Shown here: piece after piece, positions 1 through 8,738 of the stretch
Layout of the letters: the number at the start of each line of letters is the position of its first letter
How positions within the stretch are numbered: position 1 is the first letter of the stretch
Source of the DNA: Myxococcales bacterium
GTDB lineage: Bacteria; Myxococcota; Polyangia; Fen-1088
DNA length: 15,006 nt
Direction of reading: 5' to 3'
Assembly (NCBI GenBank): GCA_003159055.1
Contig: PMLH01000647.1
Span: 2,547-17,552, forward strand
The notes under the pieces: generated by a model
Told to the model about the DNA's origin: nothing
What the model saw: the letters and a program-made list of their open reading frames with translations, nothing else
Database searches by the model: none
Made by a program: the position numbers and the translations under genes

Positions 1-26
1 AAGCTCGGCGGCTTCCCACGCGAGGC

Positions 27-101
<75 letters not shown>

Positions 102-127
102 GTGCGTTGTTGATGTCCAGGGCGGCT

Positions 128-155
128 ACCTTAGCGATCCAAACTGGCGTGTCAA
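128..155 (-). promoter_or_regulatory. probable sigma70-type promoter of the tRNA-Val gene
   Basis: On the minus strand a perfect -35 hexamer TTGACA (155-150) is followed after 16 bp by TAAGGT (133-128), a 3-of-6 match to the -10 consensus. Transcription would start near 120-121, giving a leader of about 20 nt before the tRNA, a normal arrangement for a stable RNA gene. A second TTGACA (171-166) lies just upstream and contains the TGA stop of the ComF-family gene, but it has no matching -10 at 16-18 bp. The placement is inferred from hexamers only. Confidence 0.5.
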
Positions 156-167
156 GAAGGGAATCTG

Positions 168-872
168 TCAAATTGCACGCGCGAGCGCGGCAACCGAGAC
201 TTTGGCCGCCCCGCCCGCCAGCAGGGTTCGGGCGCATTCGGCCAAGGTGGCGCCTGACGTCATCACATCGTCCACCACCAAGACATGCTTTCCCGCCACG
301 CTCGCCGGCCTCGAAACCGTGAAAGCCCCGGCGACGGCGCGGGCGCGGGCGTCTGGCGAGCCGTGCCCAAGGGCTGGCGTGTCGATGTTTCGAGCGAGAG
401 TGTCGCACACGACTTTCTCCCGCTGCCGGCGAGGAAGACCGCGACAGGCGCCCCGCAAAAGCTCCAGCGCCTGATTGAAGCCTCGGCTCTTCAGCCTCTC
501 GCGATGCAGGGGCACCGGGCACACCACATCGGCTTGCTGCCACAACGCGCTTACCGCCGGGACCAAGTACCGCGCCAGGGGCGTCGCCAGATGGCGATGC
601 CCGCCGTGCTTGAAACGCATGAGCGCCTGGGTCACCGAACCGCCGTAGGCCAGCGCTGCCTGTGCCCGAAGAAACGGAAACGGCCGGCGGAGGCAGCCGC
701 CACACAGCTGGCGCGCGGGTTCGAACGGCATGGCACAGCCCGGACAGCAAGGTCCCAGCGGAACCAACGCGAATTCGCATTGCGTGCAGAAGGAAATCCC
801 CTCCCGAACCAGAGCACCGCAGGCGGCACAGCGGGCTGGCCAAAGCACCGACAAGACGACATCGACAAGCAC
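168..872 (-). CDS. ComF family protein (double zinc ribbon plus phosphoribosyltransferase domain)
   Basis: This 234-residue protein has the ComF layout. An N-terminal zinc-ribbon region carries four Cys-x-x-Cys pairs (C15/C18, C29/C32, C43/C46, C57/C60), followed by a type I phosphoribosyltransferase fold. The family motif around residues 118-134 reads CPVPLHRERLKSRGFNQ, and the PRPP-binding loop VLVVDDVMTSGAT is at 197-209. ComF of competent bacteria acts in the cytoplasm during uptake of single-stranded DNA, and GntX-like relatives are found in many Gram-negatives. The exact substrate is unknown, so a competence role here is only inferred from family membership. The start is GTG at 872, which gives the usual short lead into the first CxxC; no good Shine-Dalgarno sequence precedes it. 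The gene is divergent from the tamB-like gene, and its stop codon lies inside a TTGACA hexamer ahead of the tRNA gene. Confidence 0.92.
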   Translation of the reverse strand: MLVDVVLSVLWPARCAACGALVREGISFCTQCEFALVPLGPCCPGCAMPFEPARQLCGGCLRRPFPFLRAQAALAYGGSVTQALMRFKHGGHRHLATPLARYLVPAVSALWQQADVVCPVPLHRERLKSRGFNQALELLRGACRGLPRRQREKVVCDTLARNIDTPALGHGSPDARARAVAGAFTVSRPASVAGKHVLVVDDVMTSGATLAECARTLLAGGAAKVSVAALARAI

Positions 873-990
873 ACCGTATTATCGTCCGCGACCTGACAAG
901 AGTTGCGCGTTCACGCCGTGATTGAACTGAACGATGACCGCTTGACTGCCCTTGGCGGGGCACCGCCCGTCGGGTTACTCTGACAACGAC
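873..990. other. divergent intergenic region between the ComF-family gene and tamB-like gene
   Basis: This 118-bp stretch must hold the promoters for both divergent genes if they are not transcribed from further away. I see no convincing promoter pair. On the plus strand TTGAAC (922-927) and TTGACT (942-947) could be -35 elements, but neither has a -10 at 16-18 bp. On the minus strand GATAAT (883-878) resembles a -10, but it would place the start site inside the GTG start codon. A short GC hairpin, GGCGG-GGCA-CCGCC, lies at 954-967, between the two possible starts of the tamB-like gene. A four-codon ATG frame at 934-945 is in frame with that gene but is closed by TGA. Confidence 0.5.
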
Positions 991-3900
991 GTGAGCGCGA
1001 AGTCGGCACCGAAACTGCGGCGAAGAATCGCCAAGATCGCGACCTATTCGGCTGTCGGTCTCGTCTCTCTAATTGGCGTCGTGCTGGTCGGCGTAATGAT
1101 CTTCGTCCAGGGGCCGCGCTTGGCGTCAATCGTCAACGGCGTCCTGCCGGAAATGAAGGGGCGGATTCATTTCGATGCCATCCGCTGGAGGCCTCGGCTG
1201 CTGGTTGATCTGGTGACCGACAAGGCGACGCCGATGGTGGTGGAAGGGCTGAAAATCACGGATCCCGAGGGCACGACCGTGCTCGACGTTCCCAACCTGG
1301 AAGTGGCTGTACGACTGAGGACGCTGATTGGCGGCGGCGGCATCATTCTCTCGGACCTGAAGGTCGGGCCGAAATCCGTGTGGCTGTTTGGCAAGATGAA
1401 GAAAGACCCAGGCATCGGCTTTCTCTCATCGTTCGATCCCAAAAAGCCGGCGCCCCCTCCCCCGCCGAAGCCGCCTGGCGCGAAGAAGGAGAAGGGGTTC
1501 GTCTTCCAAATCGTCAACGCCGAGCTCAATGGCTTCCGCGCCATTTTTGACTTCCCCGGCGTGTGGGGGCTCGACCTGCGCGACATTCATTCCCCCGCGT
1601 CCCTGCTGGTCGATGGTGAAGGTTTCGTCGGCTGGGATGTGGTTGGCCTGGAAGCGCGCCAAGGTGGCTACCTGCGGGTCATGACGGAAGAGTTGCCCTT
1701 CGACAGTGTCGTGGTCGACCGCGTGGCCACGACGCGCGAATGGTCAGACGACATCTTTCTTGACCTGAAGATGGCTCGGACCGGGAAAAGCGGGCTAATT
1801 GGGAGGGGTTTCTTCACCGGCATCTACGGCGCCAACTCGGTCGGCGGTATCAAGATCCACGCCGAGTTCGAGCACGCCGCCGACGCGCTGACTGCGGTGG
1901 CCAAGCCCCACAACATCGCCGGCCTCCGCCTCTCGGGCGACAACGCCAAGGTCGTCGGCGACCTGTGGGATCCCTACGAAACCCTGAAGATCAAGGCGGC
2001 GATCAGCGACCTCGACGCGGCGTATGGCACGTACCAGGCAAAGCAGATCGCCTTGCGTGCAGGCATCGTCTTCGCCCCGACCGATCCGACCATGACCATC
2101 ACCGTCGACGAGCTATCGCTCGGCTCGCCCTCGGGCGGCAGATTCAAGACCGGCGTGACCATGGCAGGCGATGCGATCACGGCCGCGCTCGACTTCGACC
2201 ACTTCGGCACCGAGAGCTACTTGCCGGAATCGCTCAAGAAGCTGGCCGCCGGAAAGCTGCAAGGCCACATCGGCGTCGCGGCGAACATCGGAGCCAACAA
2301 ATCGGTCGAGGTCAAGGGCCTCGACCTTCGCTACGAACGGTCATTCAAACAGAACGGCATTCCGAGCTCGGTTCGCATCAGCGGCCAGGCAAAGGCCTCC
2401 GCCGAAACGGCCAGCACCTCGGGGCTGCACATCGAGATTCCCGGAGCAACCGCGGACATCAAAGGCAAAGCATTGCTGGCCAAGAAGATGGTCGAGGTCG
2501 GCTTGCGCGTAAGCGCGTCAGACTTGCCCAAGCTGCTTGCCAGTGCGAACACTCCGCCCTTGGCAAAGACCGCCACCGTGTCCATCGACGTGAACGGCAG
2601 TATGGACCACCCCGACGCCGAGGGGCAGATCGACGTCCGAGGCATCGGTGGCGGGACGAGCGGAATTCCTGCCATCGACGAGCTCCAGACCGGCTTCCGC
2701 CTGCACGACGGCACGCTGAGCATCCAGTCGCTGCAGGCCGGTGTCGCTGGCGGACGCATCGAGGGTCAGGGATCCACAAAGCTCTTCGAGCACAGCCTGG
2801 GCAAAATGCTGTCCGCGCCCGCGCTGGATTTCCGGCTGGACGGCAAACACATCTCGCTGCAAGAGCTGATCGCCGGGGGCGTAGTTACAGGCCAGGTCTC
2901 GTTTTCCCTCGTCGCCAGTGGCACCGCCAAGAAGCCGAAGGTACATTTCAAGGTGCCGGCGGGCGCCGCCGTGGAAGTGCTGGGGCAGCCGTGGCTACTC
3001 GAAGGGATCGATATCGAGGTCGACAAGGACGCGCTCGTGCTCAAGTTGTGCCACGTCAGCGCGAAAGCCGGTGGCGACGTGCGCGTCGAGGGACGCGTGG
3101 ACCTGCGCAAGAAGCCCCTCGGTCTGGACTGGCATATCAAGATCCTCGACCTGTCCATCGGCGCGGTGCTGGCGGCCGCAAAAGTCGACGCACCCATATC
3201 CGGTCGGCTCGACATCGACTTGTTCGTGCGCGGAAACATCGCCGAGCCTGCTGTCAACGGGAGCATCGCGCTCTCGCGCGTGCGAGCCTTCGACATCGAC
3301 CTCGGCAAAGCCACCCTTGACCTCACCCCCACGCCTGCCGGCGTCGTCATGGTGGTCGGGAACCTCTTCGACCGCTTCAAGCTGGAAGGCGACGTAAAAT
3401 ACGACCCCAAGGGCGTCACGGCCACGGCGCTGCTCTCATTTGCCGACCTGCGCGTCGAAGACCTGCTGCCGGAGCTGAAAGAACAGGACGTCGGGGCGTT
3501 GCTGTCGGGACAGGCCCGCCTCGAAATAGTCCCCAACCAACTGCCCGCGATCGACCTGCTCATTACAAAGATCGATGCCTCGATCGTCCGGGCCATGGAA
3601 CAGGAAGATGGCAGCACGGCGAAAGAGCGCATCTGGGTTCGCAACACGAGCAACCTGCACGTCACGACCGACACACAGAACGTGACGGTGGAGCAAACGC
3701 GGCTGCTCACCCAGGGCGGAGAGTTCACCTTGTCGGCCCAGGTGCATCCGATTAAGGACGCCAAGGGCGAAATCGCCGACCAAGCGATCGACGCCAATTT
3801 CGGTGGCAAGCTCGATCTTGAGCTTCTGCAACCTCTGGTTTCCGGCAGGTTCGCCTCGCTCGGCGGCGGGGTTGACCTTGCGGTTCACGCCAGCGGTTCG

Positions 3901-5550
3901 GTGAAGAAGCCCAATCTCGTCGGCCAGATCGGCATCGTACGGCCGGTGCGCGCGTCGGCTCGCGGCTTCGATCAGGTCGTCCTCGTTCCCTCGGGCACGG
4001 TTCGCTTGACCTCTTCGTTCGCCGCGCTCGACAACCTCGTGGTGTCGATCGGTGACGCCACCATGCGGGTGAGTGGCCGAGTGAACCTCGGACCAGGCTT
4101 CACGCCGGAAACAGTAGCCCTGGCCGCTGACGGCGATGTGAACGCCAACCTTCTTGAAAACATTGCCCCCGGCGCGGTGTCGGACGTTTCCGGCAGGGCT
4201 TCCATCTCGGCAAAGGTTTCCGGCAAGCTCGACAATCCACAGATTGACGCGCACATCAGCCTGGGCGAAATAGACATGCGCTTGCGTGGCGTCAGCCGCC
4301 GCGTCTCGGTAAAAAGCGGCGCCGTCGACCTCAGCACACACGAATTGCTCCTCCACGACGTGAGAGTCGTCCTCGACGACGAAGGCGAGTTGCTCATTGG
4401 CAAGAAGGGCGTCCGCCCGGGACGGGTCAAGATTCGACAGCTCCGTCCGGAGTTTGTCTGGGATTCGATCGACCTGCCGCTGGCTGGGAATCGGCTCGCC
4501 TACCGCGACGAGGGCATACAGATTGACGATCTGTCGCTGAACATGGAGCTCAAGGGCACGCCAGACGGAGGCCTTTCGCTCGGCGGCGATGTTCGGTTGA
4601 TCACGGGACGCTATCTGCAGGACTTCAACGTGCGCGAGCTCGTGCTCTCGCCGCGAATCAACGAATCGAGCAAACGACCGATCTGGCAGGGCCAACCGAT
4701 GCTAAGAGATCTGGCGCTGGCCCTGCGCGTTCGCACCGAGGGCGAAGGTTTTGTGGTTCAGAACAACCTCGCCCCCGAGATTCACGTTCTCATCGATCTG
4801 GGCATTGGCGGTACCCTGGCCGCGCCGGCCATCTCGGGCGAAATTCGGCCCACCGACGGACGCTTCCACATCATCGGCCTGCGCGGTGACTTCGAACTGT
4901 CGCCCAACGTGAACCACGTTACCTTCGTGCCGACCAAGTCCATCGCGGCCGGCGACACGCCCGAGCTGAATCTGGAGGCACAGAACCTCGTTCCCGACGC
5001 TACCGGCGGCGAGCACACTGTGGTCATGCGCATCAACGGTCCCATCAACATGGCGACCATTGACCTCTCCACCACCGACGGGATGGATCGCAACCAAACC
5101 ATGCTGCTCTTGCTCTCCGGCCGCACGACGGACGATATCAGCGGCAACGGCGGCCAGGTTTTCGGCATGAACCGGCAGAGTGGTCTCGACGTCATCGGCC
5201 AGTTTTCGCGCGACACCGTTTCCAACCTGGTCGAGCCCTACATCGACGACACTTTGCAGATGCTGACCGGGCGCAAGTTGAACTTGCGCCCCACCATCGG
5301 CGCCGACGGCATCGAGTTGAAGGTGCTGGCGCAGGCCACGCGCGAATTCAACCTGCAACTATCGTACTTGCGCGGATTCCAGAGCCAAGAGCACTACAGC
5401 GCGCAAGGGACAGCGTGGTTCCGTGACTATCTCACGGGGCGTCTCGTCGGCGAGCGGCTGTCGTCCCTGCAACAAGGCCTACCGGTCCAAACTGACAGAT
5501 TCAGCCTCGAACTGACTCTGGAATACCCATTTCGCGGATTCGTTTTCTAA
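991..5550 (+). CDS. tamB: TamB-like translocation/assembly module protein (DUF490 family)
   Basis: From GTG at 991 this is a 1519-residue protein. A basic N-terminus (KLRRR) is followed by one hydrophobic membrane anchor at about residues 18-40. The remainder is very long, repetitive and beta-rich, in the AsmA/TamB style. The last 380 or so residues match the TamB C-terminal domain, including the conserved block with LLLLSGR. A proline/lysine segment (APPPPPKPPG) lies near residues 154-163. TamB proteins are anchored in the inner membrane, span the periplasm as a hydrophobic groove, and work with an Omp85 partner in outer-membrane protein assembly or phospholipid transport. That partner is encoded 36 bp downstream here. 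An earlier in-frame TTG at 952 would add 13 residues. Neither start has a clear ribosome binding site; I prefer GTG because the charged n-region then sits at the N-terminus. The protein ends in phenylalanine within an amphipathic strand. It is longer than E. coli TamB (about 1259 residues). Confidence 0.9.
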   Translation: MSAKSAPKLRRRIAKIATYSAVGLVSLIGVVLVGVMIFVQGPRLASIVNGVLPEMKGRIHFDAIRWRPRLLVDLVTDKATPMVVEGLKITDPEGTTVLDVPNLEVAVRLRTLIGGGGIILSDLKVGPKSVWLFGKMKKDPGIGFLSSFDPKKPAPPPPPKPPGAKKEKGFVFQIVNAELNGFRAIFDFPGVWGLDLRDIHSPASLLVDGEGFVGWDVVGLEARQGGYLRVMTEELPFDSVVVDRVATTREWSDDIFLDLKMARTGKSGLIGRGFFTGIYGANSVGGIKIHAEFEHAADALTAVAKPHNIAGLRLSGDNAKVVGDLWDPYETLKIKAAISDLDAAYGTYQAKQIALRAGIVFAPTDPTMTITVDELSLGSPSGGRFKTGVTMAGDAITAALDFDHFGTESYLPESLKKLAAGKLQGHIGVAANIGANKSVEVKGLDLRYERSFKQNGIPSSVRISGQAKASAETASTSGLHIEIPGATADIKGKALLAKKMVEVGLRVSASDLPKLLASANTPPLAKTATVSIDVNGSMDHPDAEGQIDVRGIGGGTSGIPAIDELQTGFRLHDGTLSIQSLQAGVAGGRIEGQGSTKLFEHSLGKMLSAPALDFRLDGKHISLQELIAGGVVTGQVSFSLVASGTAKKPKVHFKVPAGAAVEVLGQPWLLEGIDIEVDKDALVLKLCHVSAKAGGDVRVEGRVDLRKKPLGLDWHIKILDLSIGAVLAAAKVDAPISGRLDIDLFVRGNIAEPAVNGSIALSRVRAFDIDLGKATLDLTPTPAGVVMVVGNLFDRFKLEGDVKYDPKGVTATALLSFADLRVEDLLPELKEQDVGALLSGQARLEIVPNQLPAIDLLITKIDASIVRAMEQEDGSTAKERIWVRNTSNLHVTTDTQNVTVEQTRLLTQGGEFTLSAQVHPIKDAKGEIADQAIDANFGGKLDLELLQPLVSGRFASLGGGVDLAVHASGSVKKPNLVGQIGIVRPVRASARGFDQVVLVPSGTVRLTSSFAALDNLVVSIGDATMRVSGRVNLGPGFTPETVALAADGDVNANLLENIAPGAVSDVSGRASISAKVSGKLDNPQIDAHISLGEIDMRLRGVSRRVSVKSGAVDLSTHELLLHDVRVVLDDEGELLIGKKGVRPGRVKIRQLRPEFVWDSIDLPLAGNRLAYRDEGIQIDDLSLNMELKGTPDGGLSLGGDVRLITGRYLQDFNVRELVLSPRINESSKRPIWQGQPMLRDLALALRVRTEGEGFVVQNNLAPEIHVLIDLGIGGTLAAPAISGEIRPTDGRFHIIGLRGDFELSPNVNHVTFVPTKSIAAGDTPELNLEAQNLVPDATGGEHTVVMRINGPINMATIDLSTTDGMDRNQTMLLLLSGRTTDDISGNGGQVFGMNRQSGLDVIGQFSRDTVSNLVEPYIDDTLQMLTGRKLNLRPTIGADGIELKVLAQATREFNLQLSYLRGFQSQEHYSAQGTAWFRDYLTGRLVGERLSSLQQGLPVQTDRFSLELTLEYPFRGFVF

Positions 5551-5580
5551 ATGTCTGATCTCCATCGCCTGATACTCTGA
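5551..5580 (+). other. nine-codon mini-ORF between the tamB-like and barrel genes (possible coupling peptide)
   Basis: The tamB-like gene ends TAA and is followed directly by ATG. This opens a nine-codon frame (MSDLHRLIL) that ends in TGA only six bases before the GTG start of the barrel gene, all in the same frame. The barrel gene has no evident Shine-Dalgarno sequence, so ribosomes reinitiating at TAAATG and again after the TGA could supply its translation. A mini-ORF of this length also arises easily by chance, and no conservation can be tested here. Confidence 0.2.
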
Positions 5581-5586
5581 GCCCAA

Positions 5587-8500
5587 GTGTTTCGGACCAT
5601 CACGTTGATACAGCAGCACCAACACGGTTGCGCTCGCATCGCCTGGCTATTGGCAGGGTTGTCACTCGTCATGTTTGCGCGCCAAGGCCGGGCCCAGGAT
5701 GGCGGCGCTGAAGAGTCTTCCCATGCGCCCGAGCCAGCCCCAAAATCCACCATTGCCCAACCCGCGCCTGCGTCCGAGCCGGCACGTACGGTCCGTGGCT
5801 TCCTTGTCCAAGGCAGCGAAGATCCGCCAGGTCGCATTGAGGCGTTGGTCGCCATGGTCTCGCCGCCCGGCCAGCCGTTCGTGCCATCCGGTAGTGCGGA
5901 CCGCACGGGTATCCCCATAGGAACGGTCTCCCGCATAAAGCAGGCCCTCGCGGCCGTTGGATACGCCACGGACGTTGCCGAGATTCCCGACGGAGACGGG
6001 GTCCAACTGAGTCTCCAACTGAGAGCGTTCGACCGTGTCCGTCGCATCTTCGTTTCCGGAAACCAACCCCTGCTGTCCCTGCCCGTGTTTGGCGGCGTTC
6101 GCCAGGACGACATCATCGGCAAGCTCAGTTTTCGGCCAGGGCAAAGACTGCCGCCAGCGGGCCCCGAGCGTGACGCGTTTCTTGCGACCCAGGCCGATCA
6201 TGTCCGAGACTTCTTGCACGCCCGGGGCTACTGGGAAGGCGACGTTCGCTTCGAGCTTCGCGACAACGGCAAGGTGCCGGCAGAGATCATTCTCATCATC
6301 CGGGTGAATCTTGGGCCAGCCTATCCCTTGGGTCCTCTCAAGGTCACCGGCGCAACCGCCATCTCGGCCGAGGACATCGCCGACAGTTTTCATCACCAGA
6401 AGTGGTACTCGCTGGGGCTGGTGCCGCAGCCGTTTCGCTTGGTCGTGCTTCGCGAAGACGAAAGCGCCCTCGTCGCACGCTACCGTCGCGCTGGCTTTCC
6501 CGGCGTGCGGGTCCGCGATGACTTCGATCCGCAGAAAAGTCTCGACCCTCAGAACCAAGAGGTGCACCTGAACCTGGAAATCAAGGAACGCCGCCATATC
6601 GAGGTGGCATTCGAAGGTAACCACTCGCGGTCGGCGGGGGCACTGCTCGACGCGCTCACATTGCTCTCCCACGGCTCCTACGACGATGTCGAGGCCACCG
6701 AGAGTTCGGCAGCCATCGAACGCGGCTACCACGAACGCGGCCACATGCTGGTTAAGGTGACCTGGCGCCGCGAGCGCATTTCGCAGGACTCAGACCGGCT
6801 GGTGTTCGTCATCGACGAGGGCCCAGAGCTGAAAGTGCGGGACATTTCCTTCGTCGGCAATCGCACGATTTCGTCCGACATCCTCGCCGACAGCATCCGC
6901 ACCAAGCCCTACCCCGCCCTCGGCATCCTCGGGCTCGGTGAAGGCGGCTACGCAAGCTTGCGCCAACTCGAGCTCGACGTGCAAAGCCTCATCGACCACT
7001 ACGCGGCCGTTGGCCATCCCGACACCAAGGTGCGCGCGGAAATCGCTCCGAGACCGGGGATGTGGCATCCACTGTCGCCGCCGCCAGAATTTGGCGACCC
7101 AGTCTGGAACAGTGCAAACAGTCTGTACCTTCGATTCACCATCGAAGAATCGCCCCTGGTCTCTGTCGGAAAAATGCAATTCGGGTGCGTCGTCCCTGGC
7201 GACAAGCTTCCCGAGAGCGACGACTTCTTTCTGCACTCGCTGCGAACCGTGGTGGGCGCGCCCTTTCAGCCGGCCCTCGTCCGTCGCGACGAAGCTCGCA
7301 TCAAACGCGCGCTCGGCGACGAGGGGTACCGCTACGCCCAGGTCGAGGCGCGACCTGTCCGCCACGGCGACCAGGTCGACATCACGTGGCAGGTGAGGCT
7401 CGGGCCGCAGGTTCACGTCGGCCCGATTTTCATTCGCGGCAATTTCCTCACCACGGAAGACACCATCCTGACTTGGGCCGAGTTCCGAACCGGCGACCTT
7501 CTGACCACGCGTGCCCACGAGCGCGCGCAGCGCAACCTTGCGCTCGTTCAGCTGTTCAACAACCCCAACCCGCTCAGTTTTCCAAGCACCGGTCCCGAGG
7601 ATCCCGTGGTTCCGATGATCGTCGAGGTGGAAGAACGCCACGACCACTACGGTGTCTTCCGGGTGGGCGGTGGCGGTTCGACAGATCAGGCGACGCCCGG
7701 CTCCTCTTGGCCCGGTATCTACGGTGCCCTCGGCTATGAACACCGCAATCTCTTTGGCCATGGCTGGACTGTCACCTCGGAGGGCAGATATGGCCAAACC
7801 CTCAAGAGCGCAACCGCGAGCTTCCTCGACCCGCGACTTTTTGGATCGCTGTTTCGCCTGGGGATCGACGTTGGTTATCTGCAGCAAGCGACCCTTCGCC
7901 TCGGCGATATCCATTCCGGAACTGGCTCCATCGGAATTTCGCGCGAGCTGTATTCTGGCGTGGACGCGAACGTCAGCTACAACCTGCGCAACACCTCGCG
8001 GACCGAGTTGCTGGATCGCAGCGCGGAGTCTGGGCCCTTCGTGGACCAAACCACGGTTCGCATCGGCACGCTGGTCAGCAGCCTCAGCACATCCGTGGAA
8101 TGGCACCGACTGGACCACGTGCTGGTCCCCACGCGTGGGTTCAAAGTCGCCGCCGGCCTGGAAGTGGCGTTGCCGGCCTTGTCGTTCGGCGAAGGTCAAA
8201 ACACCTTCGTCAAGTTCTACGCCCATGGTTTGTCCGTGGTGCCGCTCCTGCGATGGCTGAGCCTGCGCTACAGCCTCCGCTACGACCAGGGCTTGCCCTT
8301 CGGCGGATCGGCGTTGCTTCCCAAGGTCGAGCGCTACTACGCCGGTGGCGACACGACCATCCGAGGCTACCAACTCGACTGGGCCCTGACCGAAACCGTC
8401 CGAACGCCAGCCACGGATGGCATAACCTACGTCCAATACCGACCGATCGGCGGCAATTTGCGGATTCTGCAAAACATCGATCTGCAGTTTCCGATCTCCG

Positions 8501-8715
8501 CCCCCCTTTACGGTTCCATCTTCCTCGACAGCGGCATGGTCGGCTACTTCGCCGGCAATATCGCCGCCAGCGACTTCCGCCACGGCGTCGGGTTCTCGCC
8601 GCTCATCATCAGGCTCCCGGTCGGCGACGTCAGCCTGTCCTTCGCCATTCCGCTCAACCGCCGCCCGGGCGACGACACCTGGCGCACCCACTTCAACGTG
8701 GGGCTGATGTTCTAG
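5587..8715 (+). CDS. BamA/TamA-family outer membrane protein (Omp85) with about seven POTRA domains
   Basis: This 1042-residue protein starts with a signal peptide: a hydrophobic core at about residues 19-30 and probable cleavage after GRAQ near residue 37. By eye I count seven POTRA-like units, at about 69-148, 150-242, 245-333, 336-412, 415-521, 525-605 and 608-684. Several show the RGY or REAGF-like helix ending followed by a strand ending in EG or LGP. From about 686 to the end lies a 16-strand-sized beta barrel with the L6 motif IRGY at 925-928 (the VRGF/Y motif of the family) and a C-terminal beta-signal ending in Phe. Such proteins sit in the outer membrane and insert barrel proteins. 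BamA normally has five POTRAs and TamA three, so the long periplasmic part is unusual. Its place behind a tamB-like gene suggests it is the TamA-like partner rather than the housekeeping BamA. The GTG start at 5587 gives a credible signal peptide but lacks a good ribosome binding site. Confidence 0.93.
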   Translation: MFRTITLIQQHQHGCARIAWLLAGLSLVMFARQGRAQDGGAEESSHAPEPAPKSTIAQPAPASEPARTVRGFLVQGSEDPPGRIEALVAMVSPPGQPFVPSGSADRTGIPIGTVSRIKQALAAVGYATDVAEIPDGDGVQLSLQLRAFDRVRRIFVSGNQPLLSLPVFGGVRQDDIIGKLSFRPGQRLPPAGPERDAFLATQADHVRDFLHARGYWEGDVRFELRDNGKVPAEIILIIRVNLGPAYPLGPLKVTGATAISAEDIADSFHHQKWYSLGLVPQPFRLVVLREDESALVARYRRAGFPGVRVRDDFDPQKSLDPQNQEVHLNLEIKERRHIEVAFEGNHSRSAGALLDALTLLSHGSYDDVEATESSAAIERGYHERGHMLVKVTWRRERISQDSDRLVFVIDEGPELKVRDISFVGNRTISSDILADSIRTKPYPALGILGLGEGGYASLRQLELDVQSLIDHYAAVGHPDTKVRAEIAPRPGMWHPLSPPPEFGDPVWNSANSLYLRFTIEESPLVSVGKMQFGCVVPGDKLPESDDFFLHSLRTVVGAPFQPALVRRDEARIKRALGDEGYRYAQVEARPVRHGDQVDITWQVRLGPQVHVGPIFIRGNFLTTEDTILTWAEFRTGDLLTTRAHERAQRNLALVQLFNNPNPLSFPSTGPEDPVVPMIVEVEERHDHYGVFRVGGGGSTDQATPGSSWPGIYGALGYEHRNLFGHGWTVTSEGRYGQTLKSATASFLDPRLFGSLFRLGIDVGYLQQATLRLGDIHSGTGSIGISRELYSGVDANVSYNLRNTSRTELLDRSAESGPFVDQTTVRIGTLVSSLSTSVEWHRLDHVLVPTRGFKVAAGLEVALPALSFGEGQNTFVKFYAHGLSVVPLLRWLSLRYSLRYDQGLPFGGSALLPKVERYYAGGDTTIRGYQLDWALTETVRTPATDGITYVQYRPIGGNLRILQNIDLQFPISAPLYGSIFLDSGMVGYFAGNIAASDFRHGVGFSPLIIRLPVGDVSLSFAIPLNRRPGDDTWRTHFNVGLMF

Positions 8716-8738
8716 GGAATCGGACCACTCGGCCCGGT

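Noticed and set aside
1..26. Possible terminator or second tRNA downstream of tRNA-Val
   Set aside because: Only a 4-bp AAGC/GCTT pairing is visible and the sequence is cut by the window edge, so nothing can be called.
878..883. GATAAT on the minus strand as a -10 element for the ComF-family gene
   Set aside because: The predicted start site would fall within the GTG start codon, and there is no -35 match at 16-18 bp upstream.
954..967. GGCGG-GGCA-CCGCC hairpin before the tamB-like start as a regulatory element
   Set aside because: A 5-bp GC stem is expected by chance in sequence this GC-rich, and nothing else, such as a T-run or riboswitch core, supports it.
1965..3320. 451-codon plus-strand frame inside the tamB-like gene
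   Set aside because: The translation is an Arg-rich low-complexity product of a shifted frame, and the surrounding frame is the real TamB-like protein.
2766..4695. Two long minus-strand frames (347 and 419 codons) opposite the tamB-like gene
   Set aside because: Neither has a recognisable domain, a credible start or a ribosome binding site, and both fall wholly inside a well supported gene on the other strand.
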